The notes: generated by a model from the letters alone, not told the origin. A stretch of DNA of 64,000 nt from an uncultured Succiniclasticum sp. (GCA_900544275.1 UQUU01000008.1:32984-96983), one strand, 5' to 3'; numbered from the stretch's first letter, positions 1 through 8,714 are shown. Translations and numbers: made by a program.

Positions 1-186
1 TTGCCTTACTGTACCGGCAAAACAGCCGCGCTTACCAAATCCCCTCACAACAGTTTCACACTGACAGAGGTGATTTTTCTTCGGCAATCGTTAGCTGTCT
101 GCTTAAAAACATTCAATATATTATACAGCTGCCTGCCTTTTTTCGTCAAGAAAGATTGGCGTGCGCAGACCGGCAAATGAAAAAAT

Positions 187-220
187 AAATGCTCCCCATC
201 CGGTCGACAGGGAGCCATTT
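187..220 (-). terminator. Rho-independent terminator after the 244-681 gene
   Basis: GCTCCC (191-196) pairs with GGGAGC (210-215), extended by AAAT/ATTT arms. Read on the minus strand the stem is followed by a T-rich run ending in TTTTTT. It lies 24 bases past the stop of the minus-strand gene at 244-681. Confidence 0.75.
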
Positions 221-243
221 TTTGTTGTAAGCCGCAACACAGA

Positions 244-681
244 TCAACGCATATTTTCGATAATGTCTTCAAAATTGGTAATAAGCTGAGTATGCCCTGT
301 AACCGTCAAATCGCGCAACACATAACCATAAGAATCATACCAGGTATCTGCCAGCTTCATTTCCAGGCCTTCCTTGACAAATTCCTCGATCATTTTCAAC
401 ACGAACCGGTTTACATTGCCCTCTTTATCCACATTAAGCGGAATGATCCGTGTTTCCGCTTCAAAATCTTCAACGGTCAACTCCCAACCCCCTGGAATAG
501 GAGGACGGCGGTCTGCCTTCACAAAGTAACGGGGAGAAAAGCCCACATACGTCCCCATCGGTTCAAATAATTTCGCCTTGACCAGCGGAAAACCATTAGC
601 GTTGCCCCATTTTACGATTTCCTCAGAGATCTCGTTTTTATGCACGATACTCGGCAGTTCGCCCTTCTTTAATACAGCCAT
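244..681 (-). CDS. Hypothetical protein, 145 aa
   Basis: I do not recognise this family. The product is a soluble, acidic protein of 145 residues with no signal peptide, membrane segment or cysteine-rich motif. The middle contains a short proline-rich stretch (RRPPIPGGW, about residues 58-66) and the C-terminal half is rich in Asp, Glu and aromatic residues. The ATG at 681 is well supported: GGGGAGGAA ends six bases upstream. A promoter (772-800) and a terminator (187-220) bracket it, so it looks like a single-gene transcription unit. The neighbour upstream is the CHAD-protein operon on the same strand, whose 3' end overlaps this gene's promoter. No function can be inferred. Confidence 0.8.
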   Translation of the reverse strand: MAVLKKGELPSIVHKNEISEEIVKWGNANGFPLVKAKLFEPMGTYVGFSPRYFVKADRRPPIPGGWELTVEDFEAETRIIPLNVDKEGNVNRFVLKMIEEFVKEGLEMKLADTWYDSYGYVLRDLTVTGHTQLITNFEDIIENMR

Positions 682-771
682 GAAACTTCCTCCCCTGATA
701 GTATTCTATTTCTGATTCCCGTAACAGGAATACCAACCGGAAACCAACGGTCGCTTTCGACTCACGGTATC

Positions 772-800
772 ATTGTACCTTATTCCACTTAATATTTCAA
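772..800 (-). promoter_or_regulatory. Sigma-A type promoter for the 244-681 gene
   Basis: On the minus strand, TTGAAA (795-800) is separated by exactly 17 bp from TACAAT (772-777). The -35 box overlaps the stop codon of the CHAD gene (797-799), so the downstream gene has its own promoter embedded in the end of the upstream operon. Confidence 0.65.
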
Positions 801-2062
801 TTTTTCTTCAATGCCTCGCCCAGTTCTTTTTGAAAATGTTTCCAGGTTCCGGGCACGATCGCCAACGCCGCCTCGGAACGGGCCTTCTGCCAGGTCAGGA
901 AATCGTGTACCTGCTCTGCCAGCAGCGTTTCATCGGAATAGCGCTGCAAGACCCCTTTTGCCCATATCCCGTTGACATAGCCGTCGTGCAAAAGTCCTAA
1001 CACATCCTGTAATTGTTTCAACTGCCGCAAAAGCCCCACCGGTAAACGGATCAAGTCCACCGTTTGAATCACATAGCGCAGTCGTTTGACTTTGATCCGG
1101 ATCCTATGCAGATTTTCCATATTCGAAAAATCCGGATATTTTTTACTGATCTCTCTCAGGCGCCCACTCCAGCGCAGGAGTCTTTGCCCGCAATAACGCC
1201 TGGCCGATACACTTTGTTTGGAATCCGTAAAATACATAAGCCATAATAAAAATTCCGCCAGATTTTTTGTATGGTCATTCAACCGATTTTGCAAAAACAG
1301 CTTATTCTCTTCGTCTTGCCGCAGCCCGGAAAAAATCCCTTCCAGCCGGGCCGGCAGAACGGCCGCATTTTCTGCCCCGCTCACGCTCATCTGACGACAG
1401 GCCAGCAAGGCAACGTCCAACTCCCGTAAATTGGAAAGCGTTTCCGCCTCCGCCTTAAAAAAGCTTTGCCAGCGATACACGGTTTCTGCAGGCAGGCCTT
1501 CTTTAAAAAAGACAAGACAGGAACGCAGACGGCGGATTTTTACCCTGAGTTGGCGCACCAGAACTTTATTGCTCCGGTCGGATAACAGCAGATACCAGAA
1601 CCAGTTGATGATCATCAGCTGCCAGGCCAGATAATGACGAACGGCCCGATTGAGCCGGACCCTGCCTGCCAGAGGCGGGTAGGCGCGGCCCACCATAGTC
1701 TGCAGCCGTAAAGCCGGATCAGGCTCTGCCAAGGTGTACTCATTTTCTTCGGAAAGCAGCCTGTCCACAAGCTCCATCACCTGTCTTTCTGCCCCATGCT
1801 CATAAGCAAATTCCACATCATAAAGGGCCACAAGAGAGCCTTCTGCCAGCAGGATCCCTTCCAGCAGATGGATCTGACAGGGGAATTGCCCGTCTCTTTC
1901 CCGCAAAAGACTGCGGCGAAACCGCGCGCTTTTTCCCTCACCATATTCTTTTTCTCTTAAACGACCCCGTATCACCCGTCCCTGCAAAAGCCTTGCCACA
2001 TCAGCGGCAAAACTTTCCGGATGAGCGATATGAACGCCATGTAAACATAGTTTGGATGTCAA
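797..2062 (-). CDS. CHAD domain-containing protein
   Basis: CHAD domains are all-helical, Arg/Lys/His-rich modules that bind inorganic polyphosphate; many are fused to a CYTH/triphosphatase domain. The C-terminal two thirds show the two diagnostic repeats: LRVKIRRLRS (about residues 172-181) and LHRIRIKVKRLRYV (His319). The first repeat has Arg170 where the family normally has the conserved His. The N-terminal 140 residues show no clear CYTH signature. The start is a TTG at 2062, chosen because GAGGG lies seven bases upstream and no better ATG exists. The gene begins 12 bases after the D-2-hydroxyacid dehydrogenase stop, so the two are probably co-transcribed. Polyphosphate and phosphate genes 7-21 kb away make a polyphosphate-linked role plausible. 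Confidence 0.85.
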   Translation of the reverse strand: MTSKLCLHGVHIAHPESFAADVARLLQGRVIRGRLREKEYGEGKSARFRRSLLRERDGQFPCQIHLLEGILLAEGSLVALYDVEFAYEHGAERQVMELVDRLLSEENEYTLAEPDPALRLQTMVGRAYPPLAGRVRLNRAVRHYLAWQLMIINWFWYLLLSDRSNKVLVRQLRVKIRRLRSCLVFFKEGLPAETVYRWQSFFKAEAETLSNLRELDVALLACRQMSVSGAENAAVLPARLEGIFSGLRQDEENKLFLQNRLNDHTKNLAEFLLWLMYFTDSKQSVSARRYCGQRLLRWSGRLREISKKYPDFSNMENLHRIRIKVKRLRYVIQTVDLIRLPVGLLRQLKQLQDVLGLLHDGYVNGIWAKGVLQRYSDETLLAEQVHDFLTWQKARSEAALAIVPGTWKHFQKELGEALKKN

Positions 2063-2074
2063 AAGAAAGCCCTC

Positions 2075-3037
2075 TTATCTGATTTGCGCAGGCATAGCCT
2101 CTCCCGTCAGCGCCGCCACAATATTCTGCGCCGTGACCAAAGCCATGGCATCCCTTGTTTCTTCCGTAGCCGAAGCAATATGAGGCGTGACGGTGATATT
2201 AAGAAGCCGAAGTAAAGGATGATCCCCCGGCAAAGGCTCGGGGTCCGTCACATCTAATCCTGCAGCCGCCACTTTACCTGATTGAAGCGCTGCCACCAAG
2301 GCTTCTGTATCTACCACTTTTCCTCGGGAAATATTAACAAAACGCACGCCCTCTTTCATAGCGGCGAAAGCGGCGGCGTCAAACAGTCCTTTAGTCGAAG
2401 GATTCAGGGTCACAGCTACCACAATGAAGTCGCTGGTTCGCAGCAGCTCCTCCCAGGCCGCATAAGTTACGCCTAAAGCTGAATCATTCAGTTTACGATG
2501 CCGGTTATGGTAAATGACGCGCATTCCGCTTACCTGCGCGCGGCGGGCAATGGCGCTGCCAATATCACCCAACCCCACTATACCCAGTGTTTTTCCATAC
2601 AGATCCACACCCATACCCGGCGCTTTTTTCTGGGCCCAAAGACCTTCCGCCACATGGCGATGCCCCCGTACAATATTACGTGCGGTATCCAGCAGCAGGC
2701 CATACGCCAGATCTGCTACTGCGTTAACCAGGACCCCCGGAGTATTGCCTATTTTTACCTGATGTGCCCGACAGGCTGCCACGTCAAAATTATCATAACC
2801 GACAGAGGCCTGCGCAATAACTTGCACCTTCGGCGCTTTGCGCAGCAACGCCTCGTCAATACGAATATTGCCGGAGGAGTATACGGCATCGGCTTCAGCC
2901 AGCCACCGTTCCCACTGTTCCTGCGGTACGGGACCCCGCTGCTGCCAGCTTTTCAGATTGACCTTATCCTGTAGGTAAGCGACAGCTACAGGACGTATCT
3001 TGCCGCTGCACACCACAATTTTATTTTTAATATCCAA
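2075..3037 (-). CDS. D-isomer specific 2-hydroxyacid dehydrogenase family protein
   Basis: NAD(P)-dependent reductase of the glyoxylate/hydroxypyruvate/phosphoglycerate dehydrogenase superfamily, cytosolic. Visible hallmarks: the Rossmann motif GLGDIG, the substrate-binding NISRGKVVDTEAL segment, the Asp/Glu region AAGLDVTDPEPLP, and the catalytic His in TVTPHIAS near the C-terminus. The length of about 320 residues is normal. The exact substrate cannot be told. Start choice: AAGGAGG (ending at 3046) lies 8 bases before TTG at 3037 but only 2 bases before ATG at 3043, and inside the frame of a longer ATG at 3061; TTG 3037 therefore fits best, with ATG 3043 or 3061 as alternatives. The CHAD gene follows 12 bases downstream. 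Confidence 0.9.
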   Translation of the reverse strand: MDIKNKIVVCSGKIRPVAVAYLQDKVNLKSWQQRGPVPQEQWERWLAEADAVYSSGNIRIDEALLRKAPKVQVIAQASVGYDNFDVAACRAHQVKIGNTPGVLVNAVADLAYGLLLDTARNIVRGHRHVAEGLWAQKKAPGMGVDLYGKTLGIVGLGDIGSAIARRAQVSGMRVIYHNRHRKLNDSALGVTYAAWEELLRTSDFIVVAVTLNPSTKGLFDAAAFAAMKEGVRFVNISRGKVVDTEALVAALQSGKVAAAGLDVTDPEPLPGDHPLLRLLNITVTPHIASATEETRDAMALVTAQNIVAALTGEAMPAQIR

Positions 3038-3061
3038 GATCATGACCTCCTTACTATACAA

Positions 3062-3093
3062 AAACGAGACAGAGCACTGCTCCTGTCCCGTTT
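3062..3093 (-). terminator. Terminator between DUF456 gene and dehydrogenase operon
   Basis: AAACG-A-GACAG (3062-3072) pairs with CTGTC-C-CGTTT (3083-3093) with one mismatch and a small inner AGC/GCT stem. On the minus strand it is followed by TTTTTG. It ends transcription of the 3166-3720 gene. Confidence 0.7.
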
Positions 3094-3165
3094 ATTGTAC
3101 CATATCCGCTAAAAATTTTTAATCAGGCTGCTGCGATTTCTTTTTTCAGCTCACCTTGCGCTAAT

Positions 3166-3720
3166 TTAGTGATAAAAGAAAATCTGTTTGGCCAGCAAAA
3201 TCGCCAGGACAAACGTAGCCACCAGTTTGCCCAACATAGCCATGAACTGCATTTTTGCCGCCTGCCAGGCCAGAGCCCCCGCACTCTGCACACTGCGGGA
3301 CTGCATATATTCGTACAGATACGCTGCCACAAAAGCCCCTATAGAGCCGCCAAGCACACTGCCGGCCACAGGGAAACTGACGGTTCCCAATAAGGTGCCG
3401 ACAAAGGTACCGCAGCCAATAAATAAGACAGCCCACCAGGAAATATTCTTAACTTTTTTCTTAATCCCAAAAAACGAAAGAGCAAACTCCCAGATTTCTC
3501 CCATAGCATAAATCAGGATCATAGCAGAAATCAGCCTGATATCGAAATACTTGGCCGGATCATAAAACGCAAAGCCCAGGCCGCTCAGTACCATTACCGT
3601 ATTGCCCGGCAAATCAAACAGCGCCATCGCAAAAGCGAAAAGAATCAAAAGGCCTGCTGCCAGCCATTCTGCCAGATAGGTTCCTTCCACAGGGGGAAAG
3701 CCCATTACTAACTGCTCCAC
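3166..3720 (-). CDS. DUF456 family membrane protein
   Basis: Small integral membrane protein of unknown function. About four to five hydrophobic segments are visible (roughly residues 17-55, 62-85, 92-135 and 160-180), with the Gly-rich central membrane hairpin typical of DUF456 (GTFVGTLLGTVSFPVAGSVLGGSIGAF is the region; glycines recur every few residues). The length of 184 fits the family's usual 160-180. The gene stands alone: a terminator lies downstream (3062-3093) and the next gene upstream is divergent. A TGTTATAAT extended -10 sequence is visible on the minus strand at 3787-3795. Family assignment is by pattern only. Confidence 0.8.
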   Translation of the reverse strand: MEQLVMGFPPVEGTYLAEWLAAGLLILFAFAMALFDLPGNTVMVLSGLGFAFYDPAKYFDIRLISAMILIYAMGEIWEFALSFFGIKKKVKNISWWAVLFIGCGTFVGTLLGTVSFPVAGSVLGGSIGAFVAAYLYEYMQSRSVQSAGALAWQAAKMQFMAMLGKLVATFVLAILLAKQIFFYH

Positions 3721-3874
3721 GAATACCCTCCCTTCCCATACTCATATAAAAATCGTTGCATTTAAACTTGTTCAGGATTGGAGTTTATTATAACATACCC
3801 ATTCTTTTTGTAATTGAAACTTATGTGAAATTCCAAAGAGGACGCTCCTCTCCCTTTTGGCGCTTTTCTTTTCA

Positions 3875-3903
3875 TTGAAAAAACAACGTACAAATGTTAA
3901 AAT
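3875..3903 (+). promoter_or_regulatory. Promoter of the MscS-type channel gene
   Basis: TTGAAA (3875-3880), 17-bp spacer, TAAAAT (3898-3903), 57 bases upstream of the ATG at 3961. Confidence 0.65.
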
Positions 3904-3960
3904 AAAAATATATAAGAAAGGATATTTAAGCCGTTTTTAACGACGCTATAAGGAGTTATT

Positions 3961-5235
3961 ATGTCTGATTTATTTGCCTCATTGCCGCATAATTGGTTTG
4001 TTGCCTGGCCGCTCTGGAAACAATCGGTCACCATGGCGGCAGCCGTATTAGTATTCCGGTTTCTCTATAAAGCCGTGATCGTCCGTTGGCTGCTCAAGAT
4101 AAGGGATTCCTATGAATATGACTTTCTGGACGACTTATTAAACGCGTTTAACACGCCGATCCAGGCTTTTTTATTAATTTTTGCCTTTTATTTATTTCTG
4201 ATCTTCAGCCCGCTGGGTTCTTTATCCACCCATCCGTCATTGGACAAAATTATTCGCAGTACCTTGGTCATCTGTATTATTTGGGGAATTTATAACCTGT
4301 GCAGCGCCGGACATGGTTTTATCGTGGAGGTAATGCACCGGGCCAACCTGAATTTTGACGAAGGTCTGGCCGACCTGATCTCCGCCACGACACACATTCT
4401 TTGCATCATGTTGGGCTTTACTATGGTCGCGAGGGAGTGGAACTATGATATTTCCGCTTTTATCGCTTCTTTAGGCATCGGCGCCATGGCGTTGGCTTTT
4501 GCGGCCAAAGATTCTCTGGCTAATATTTTCGGCAGTTTTATCATTATTTTAGAACGACCCTTTACCATCGGCGATTGGATCTCGGCTAATAATGTTGAAG
4601 GTACCGTAGAAAAAATCTCCTTCCGCAGCACCTGCGTCCGCACTTTCTATCAGGAACTGGTTTATATTCCCAACTCCCTCTTAAGCAACACCCCCATTAC
4701 AAACTTTACCAAACGGCAGAAATACCGTATTCAAATCTCTCTGGGACTTACCTATGACACGACCCGTCAACAGTTAGAAACGGTTTGTCAGCAAATTCGC
4801 CAGCTGTGCAGCGGTCTGGACGAAATCTACAGTGACGGCATCGATGTAAACTTTTTTGAATTTGCCGACAGCTCCTTAAACATCCGCATCGTTTGTTATT
4901 CCAAAGCGCCGAATTACTCCGTATACCTTAATGCCAGAGAAAAAATCCATTTGGGGATTATGCGCATTATGGAAGAAAATAATGTAAGCTGCGCCTTTCC
5001 CAGTCGCAGTATCTATCTGGCAACAACCCCTCCTCAAGATTCAACTAAAGATTTGCGTAACGCGGAAGGCGTACGCATAAAAAAACTTCCGGATACGCTG
5101 CCGGCAGAAGCTGCCGGACAAACGAAACCGGAAAATAAAGCATTGTCTGAAGCTAAGGCGACGTCGTCTGCCGCTACTCACACCAAATATCCACATGACG
5201 GAACTGCTTCACATCAACCAGGCCCTGATCGGTAA
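3961..5235 (+). CDS. Mechanosensitive ion channel family protein (MscS superfamily)
   Basis: Cytoplasmic-membrane channel that would open under membrane tension during hypo-osmotic shock. Five hydrophobic segments precede the MscS core. The pore-lining TM3 shows the Gly/Ala pattern LGIGAMALAFAAKDSLANIFG (about residues 170-190), followed by the beta-domain ERPFTIGDWI and the EGTVEKISFRST motif, and then an alpha/beta C-terminal domain. The length of 424 resembles the YbdG/YnaI group rather than the 286-residue MscS. The C-terminal 60 residues are polar, low-complexity and probably disordered. AAGGAG lies five bases before the ATG. The last 62 bases of the gene overlap the 3' end of the convergent adenine deaminase gene, and the disordered tail is what the overlap encodes. 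Confidence 0.92.
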   Translation: MSDLFASLPHNWFVAWPLWKQSVTMAAAVLVFRFLYKAVIVRWLLKIRDSYEYDFLDDLLNAFNTPIQAFLLIFAFYLFLIFSPLGSLSTHPSLDKIIRSTLVICIIWGIYNLCSAGHGFIVEVMHRANLNFDEGLADLISATTHILCIMLGFTMVAREWNYDISAFIASLGIGAMALAFAAKDSLANIFGSFIIILERPFTIGDWISANNVEGTVEKISFRSTCVRTFYQELVYIPNSLLSNTPITNFTKRQKYRIQISLGLTYDTTRQQLETVCQQIRQLCSGLDEIYSDGIDVNFFEFADSSLNIRIVCYSKAPNYSVYLNAREKIHLGIMRIMEENNVSCAFPSRSIYLATTPPQDSTKDLRNAEGVRIKKLPDTLPAEAAGQTKPENKALSEAKATSSAATHTKYPHDGTASHQPGPDR

Positions 5236-6907
5236 GACGCAATTCAGGGATGACGGGCAATGACAAGAAGGACAGCACCATAAATGTACTGTACCCTTCC
5301 GGCACCCCCGCTTCTTTCAGCCAAAAATTGAGCTGTTGCAACCGGGCATTAACGGTTTCCGCTTTCCCGCTGCTCATCAGGCCGCCAATGGCAAGGGGCA
5401 GCGCGGCTTTTACTTCTCCGTCCGCGACAATGACAAGACCGCCGCCAATCTCTTTTAAATGGTTCCCGGCCAACACCATATCTGCATCCTTGGTACCGAC
5501 GATGGTTAAATTATGCGAGTCATGCCCTACCGTCGTGGCAATAGCCCCCCGTTTCAGCGAAAAACCTGTGACAAATCCCAGGCCAATGTTGCCTGTATGA
5601 TGATGGCGTTCGCAAACAGCCATCTTCAGGATATCCCTTTGCGTATCGCTGACGGCTGCCCCCTCTTTAATTAAGGGGGCAAGGTGACGTTCTTTGGTCA
5701 ATAATTGCGTAGGGCTGATTTCTATGACCCGAATCTTCTTACCCTCCCGGGCCGGTATTTGCAGAGCAGCTTCTGTCAGTTCCTGCATACGCATGGAACT
5801 TGCAGGCGCTTCCGCCACAGGCACGCTGTCCCATAAAAGTTTACGGTCCCGTACCACCTGGATCCCATTTTTTATTACATGGCGCGGCTGAAAATGTTCC
5901 GCGTCATCAAAGACCGCAATATCGGCTACATACCCCGGCGCCAATGCGCCTACATGCTGAAGTCCGTAACATTCCGCGGTATTAAGCGTCGCCAGCGGAA
6001 TCAGCTGTTCCGCCGGATAACCTTGCGTCACACCGATTTCCAGAGAATAGTTAATGCTGCCCTGCCCGATCAGATCATCTGCATGACGGTCATCCGTGCA
6101 TAAACATACGCGGCGGTTGTCCACCTTGTCCAAAAGCGGCAACAAATCCAGCAGATTGTGAGCAGCGCTGCCTTCCCGCATAAATACATACATCCCCCGG
6201 CTTACTTTCTCCAGGGCTTCTTCCATAGTCACACATTCATGATCGGTCATAACACCTGCTGCAATGTACGCATTCAAAAGGTTCCCGGAAAGACCCGGCG
6301 CATGACCATCAATGACGCGGTCAGCAAACAGCTGCAGTTTGTCCATGACCAGTTCCTGTTTTTGCAGGACACCCGGAACATTCATCATTTCGGCCAAACC
6401 CAGCACACGCGAACTCAGGCGGCAGACCGCAGCCATTTCTCCGGCCGAAAGACATGCGCCGGACGTATCCAGATCCGTAGCCGGCACACAACTGGGAATC
6501 ATCACATACGCAGAAAAAGGGATGTCCTCCGTTTCCCGCAGTATAAACTGCAAGCCGTCGATTCCCATCACGTTGGCTATTTCGTGAGGATCGATCACCG
6601 CCCCTGTCACGCCATTAAGAAGGAGTATCTTAGCCATCTCCCGGGGCGCCAGCATAGAGCTTTCAAAATGCACATGAGCATCCATTAGTCCCGGAGTAAG
6701 ATACAGACCGGTCACATCCAACTCCTTCTTCCCCTGATATGAGCCAATACCTACAATTGTATGGCCGCAAATCGCCACATCGGCAGTTTCCCAACTTTTG
6801 GTAAAAACATTAAAGACCCGGCCGCCTTTTAAAACAAGATCTGCCGATTCCAAAGCCGCTGCCATTGCAATCCTGTTTTTCAGTTCCTCTTTGTTTGCTG
6901 CGCTCAT
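5174..6907 (-). CDS. ade: Adenine deaminase
   Basis: Amidohydrolase converting adenine to hypoxanthine and ammonia (EC 3.5.4.2) in purine salvage; cytosolic, metal dependent. Visible features: an N-terminal composite beta segment (LVLKGGRVFNV), the metal-binding TPGLMDAHVHFESS motif around residues 72-85, PHEIANVMG, and CTDDRHADDL around residue 270. A long C-terminal domain follows with RHHHTGNIGLGFV and TTVGHDSHN, as expected for this family. Length 577 is typical. The gene lies alone on the minus strand, divergent from the TSUP transporter, with an AT-rich 220-bp intergenic region. Its final 62 bases are antisense to the end of the MscS-type gene. Confidence 0.95.
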   Translation of the reverse strand: MSAANKEELKNRIAMAAALESADLVLKGGRVFNVFTKSWETADVAICGHTIVGIGSYQGKKELDVTGLYLTPGLMDAHVHFESSMLAPREMAKILLLNGVTGAVIDPHEIANVMGIDGLQFILRETEDIPFSAYVMIPSCVPATDLDTSGACLSAGEMAAVCRLSSRVLGLAEMMNVPGVLQKQELVMDKLQLFADRVIDGHAPGLSGNLLNAYIAAGVMTDHECVTMEEALEKVSRGMYVFMREGSAAHNLLDLLPLLDKVDNRRVCLCTDDRHADDLIGQGSINYSLEIGVTQGYPAEQLIPLATLNTAECYGLQHVGALAPGYVADIAVFDDAEHFQPRHVIKNGIQVVRDRKLLWDSVPVAEAPASSMRMQELTEAALQIPAREGKKIRVIEISPTQLLTKERHLAPLIKEGAAVSDTQRDILKMAVCERHHHTGNIGLGFVTGFSLKRGAIATTVGHDSHNLTIVGTKDADMVLAGNHLKEIGGGLVIVADGEVKAALPLAIGGLMSSGKAETVNARLQQLNFWLKEAGVPEGYSTFMVLSFLSLPVIPELRLTDQGLVDVKQFRHVDIWCE

Positions 6908-7127
6908 AATATTTTGTTCTCCTGTTATGTGATCTGCAAAATAATTGTTAAAAATAATATAGTTATTTTATTTTTTATTATAACATCTAATAGTTTTACA
7001 CAAAAGTGGTATACAGAAGATATGTTTTTGATTATAATAGGAGCATATTTTTAAAAACTGCTGTCTTTTCTGTTGCGGGCAGCTCCTTTAGTTTATTTAA
7101 ATTCTAAAATACAGGCATGAGGAAACT

Positions 7128-7889
7128 ATGGATTTATTTATAGCATATCTTGTCATCATCCCCCTTTTATTTTTAGCCGGCTTTGTGGACTCTATCGCAG
7201 GCGGCGGGGGGCTTATTTCTTTACCGGCTTATATATTGGCGGGGCTCACTCCCCACATGGCGCTGGGCACCAATAAGTTCAGTTCTTCCATGGGAACCAC
7301 CATCGCCACGATTCGATTTGCTCTGAACGGCTTTATCCGGATCCGATTAGCGATCATCTGCATCATAGGGGCCCTGATCGGTTCCACTATCGGTTCTCAT
7401 TTAGCCCTGATGCTCAGTGATAAAATCGTTACGCACATGATGATCGTAGTACTTCCTTTGGTTGCATTTTATGTCTTGCGGGATAAAAAGCTGGGGCAGA
7501 TTCCTTCTTCTCAGGAACCGGAACCGGGGCCTAAAACACCGTTTATCTGCGGGATCACCGCTTTAATTATCGGTTGCTACGATGGTTTTTACGGTCCCGG
7601 TACCGGCACCTTTTTACTGCTGATCCTTACCGGCTGGGCCAAACTGGGCATACGTACCGCGGCAGGACTGACCAAGGCCACGAATCTGAGTTCCAACATC
7701 GCCGCCCTGGTTACCTTCCTGATCAGCGGCAACGTCTATTTTCCCCTGGCCATTGCCGGAGCTATTGCCAATATCGCCGGCAACTATATCGGGGCCGGCA
7801 TGGTGATGAGCAACGCCAACAGAATCGTGCGCCCCATCATCATTATCGTATTAACGCTGCTGTTTCTTAAGATCCTCTGGCAGGGATGA
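7128..7889 (+). CDS. TSUP family (TauE/SafE) sulfite/anion exporter
   Basis: Membrane transporter of the TauE/SafE (TSUP) family, whose members move sulfite, sulfoacetate or other organosulfur anions. The first of two internal repeats shows the signature FVDSIAGGGGLISLPAYIL (residues 20-38) and the second shows CYDGFYGPGTGTFLLLIL, i.e. the expected pseudo-symmetric Gly-rich loops. About seven to eight transmembrane helices; 253 residues is standard. Upstream 'ATGAGGAAACT' places GAGG seven bases before the ATG at 7128. A -10-like TATAAT lies near 7034. The small membrane-protein gene follows 50 bases downstream on the same strand. Substrate unknown. Confidence 0.88.
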   Translation: MDLFIAYLVIIPLLFLAGFVDSIAGGGGLISLPAYILAGLTPHMALGTNKFSSSMGTTIATIRFALNGFIRIRLAIICIIGALIGSTIGSHLALMLSDKIVTHMMIVVLPLVAFYVLRDKKLGQIPSSQEPEPGPKTPFICGITALIIGCYDGFYGPGTGTFLLLILTGWAKLGIRTAAGLTKATNLSSNIAALVTFLISGNVYFPLAIAGAIANIAGNYIGAGMVMSNANRIVRPIIIIVLTLLFLKILWQG

Positions 7890-7939
7890 TATCGGCAGCC
7901 GAAACGAATACGCACGCCCGTATCAGACGAGGTTCTTTT

Positions 7940-8110
7940 ATGAAAACACCGGAAAACCGTCAAAAAAACAATACCGAAACCACTGGTGAAAACGAAAGTG
8001 ATTTCGGTAAAAAAGGGTTCTTTCTCATAGTGTACATGGTCGCGCTTCTACTCGTGTTATATACGCTTTGGACGCTGGGTCTTCATTTTGTTCAGGCCAT
8101 GCTGCGCTAA
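7940..8110 (+). CDS. Small single-pass membrane protein, 56 aa
   Basis: Unrecognised. From the ATG at 7940 the product has a 30-residue polar head rich in Asn, Lys and Glu, then one hydrophobic helix (residues about 30-52, FFLIVYMVALLLVLYTLWTLGL) and a short tail. GAGG lies seven bases before this ATG; a longer in-frame ATG at 7886 overlaps the TSUP stop but has no ribosome-binding site at a workable distance, so 7940 is preferred. It probably shares the TSUP transcript, which suggests an accessory subunit, but nothing in the sequence proves it. Confidence 0.6.
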   Translation: MKTPENRQKNNTETTGENESDFGKKGFFLIVYMVALLLVLYTLWTLGLHFVQAMLR

Positions 8111-8127
8111 GACATTTTACAATAACA

Positions 8128-8616
8128 TTATTTCAATTGGTCCCGTATTGCTGCAAAAGCGCCGGTTTTCAGTAAGAGCCAGGCCAGAAAACTGCCGCCT
8201 GCGGTACTGATCAAAAACGGAGGGATAAAAAACCAGGCTGCGGCCTTACTGCCCAAAACAAAAGCGGCTATAATCCAGGCCACAAAACCGCCTAAAATGC
8301 CGGTTCCGAACACTTCTCCCACCACAGCGCCGGAAAGTTTTCCCCAACGACAGTACAACAAACCCGCGCACAGCGCTCCAATCATACTGCCGGGGAAGGC
8401 TAATAACGACCCGGTGCCAAACATATTACGAAAACAGGAAATAACAAAGGCGATGGCCACCGCCGGGCCGGGTCCCAACAGAACCGCGGCAATTACATTG
8501 ATTGCATGCTGCACCGGAAAACATTTTGATACGCCGGCCGGAATATAAATTAAATGGGCAGTCAGCGTCCCGATCGCCACTAATAAACCGGCAAAAGTAA
8601 GTCTGCGAATGTTCAT
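8128..8616 (-). CDS. thiW: ThiW, energy-coupling-factor S component for a thiazole precursor
   Basis: Membrane substrate-binding (S) component of an ECF transporter, predicted to bring in hydroxyethylthiazole or another thiamine precursor; it needs the shared ECF A/A'/T module, which is not in this window. The 162-residue, strongly hydrophobic sequence has about five to six helices and the ThiW-type stretches TAHLIYIPAGVSKCFPVQHAINV and GPGPAVAIAFVISCFRNMFGTGSLLAFPGSMIGAL (key features: Cys/Phe/Pro in CFPVQH and the Gly-Ser-rich GTGSLLAFPGSM). AGGGGG lies seven bases upstream of the ATG at 8616. Unlike most thiW genes in Firmicutes, no TPP riboswitch is visible upstream; thiC elsewhere in the window has one. 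Confidence 0.88.
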   Translation of the reverse strand: MNIRRLTFAGLLVAIGTLTAHLIYIPAGVSKCFPVQHAINVIAAVLLGPGPAVAIAFVISCFRNMFGTGSLLAFPGSMIGALCAGLLYCRWGKLSGAVVGEVFGTGILGGFVAWIIAAFVLGSKAAAWFFIPPFLISTAGGSFLAWLLLKTGAFAAIRDQLK

Positions 8617-8714
8617 GATTTTCCCCCTGAGACTGATTACTCTGATAATTGCGAACCAATAAAACCAACAGTAATAAAATCAATACGCTTGAAAAACGTT
8701 TGAAAAGTCGTTAG

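Noticed and set aside
45..272. 75-codon minus-strand open frame overlapping the end of the 244-681 gene
   Set aside because: It runs through the terminator at 187-220 and has no ribosome-binding site or family resemblance; only a chance frame.
8617..8700. Possible TPP riboswitch before thiW
   Set aside because: None of the conserved cores (CTGAGA, CCTGAT, GATAAT..GCGTAGGGA) is present.
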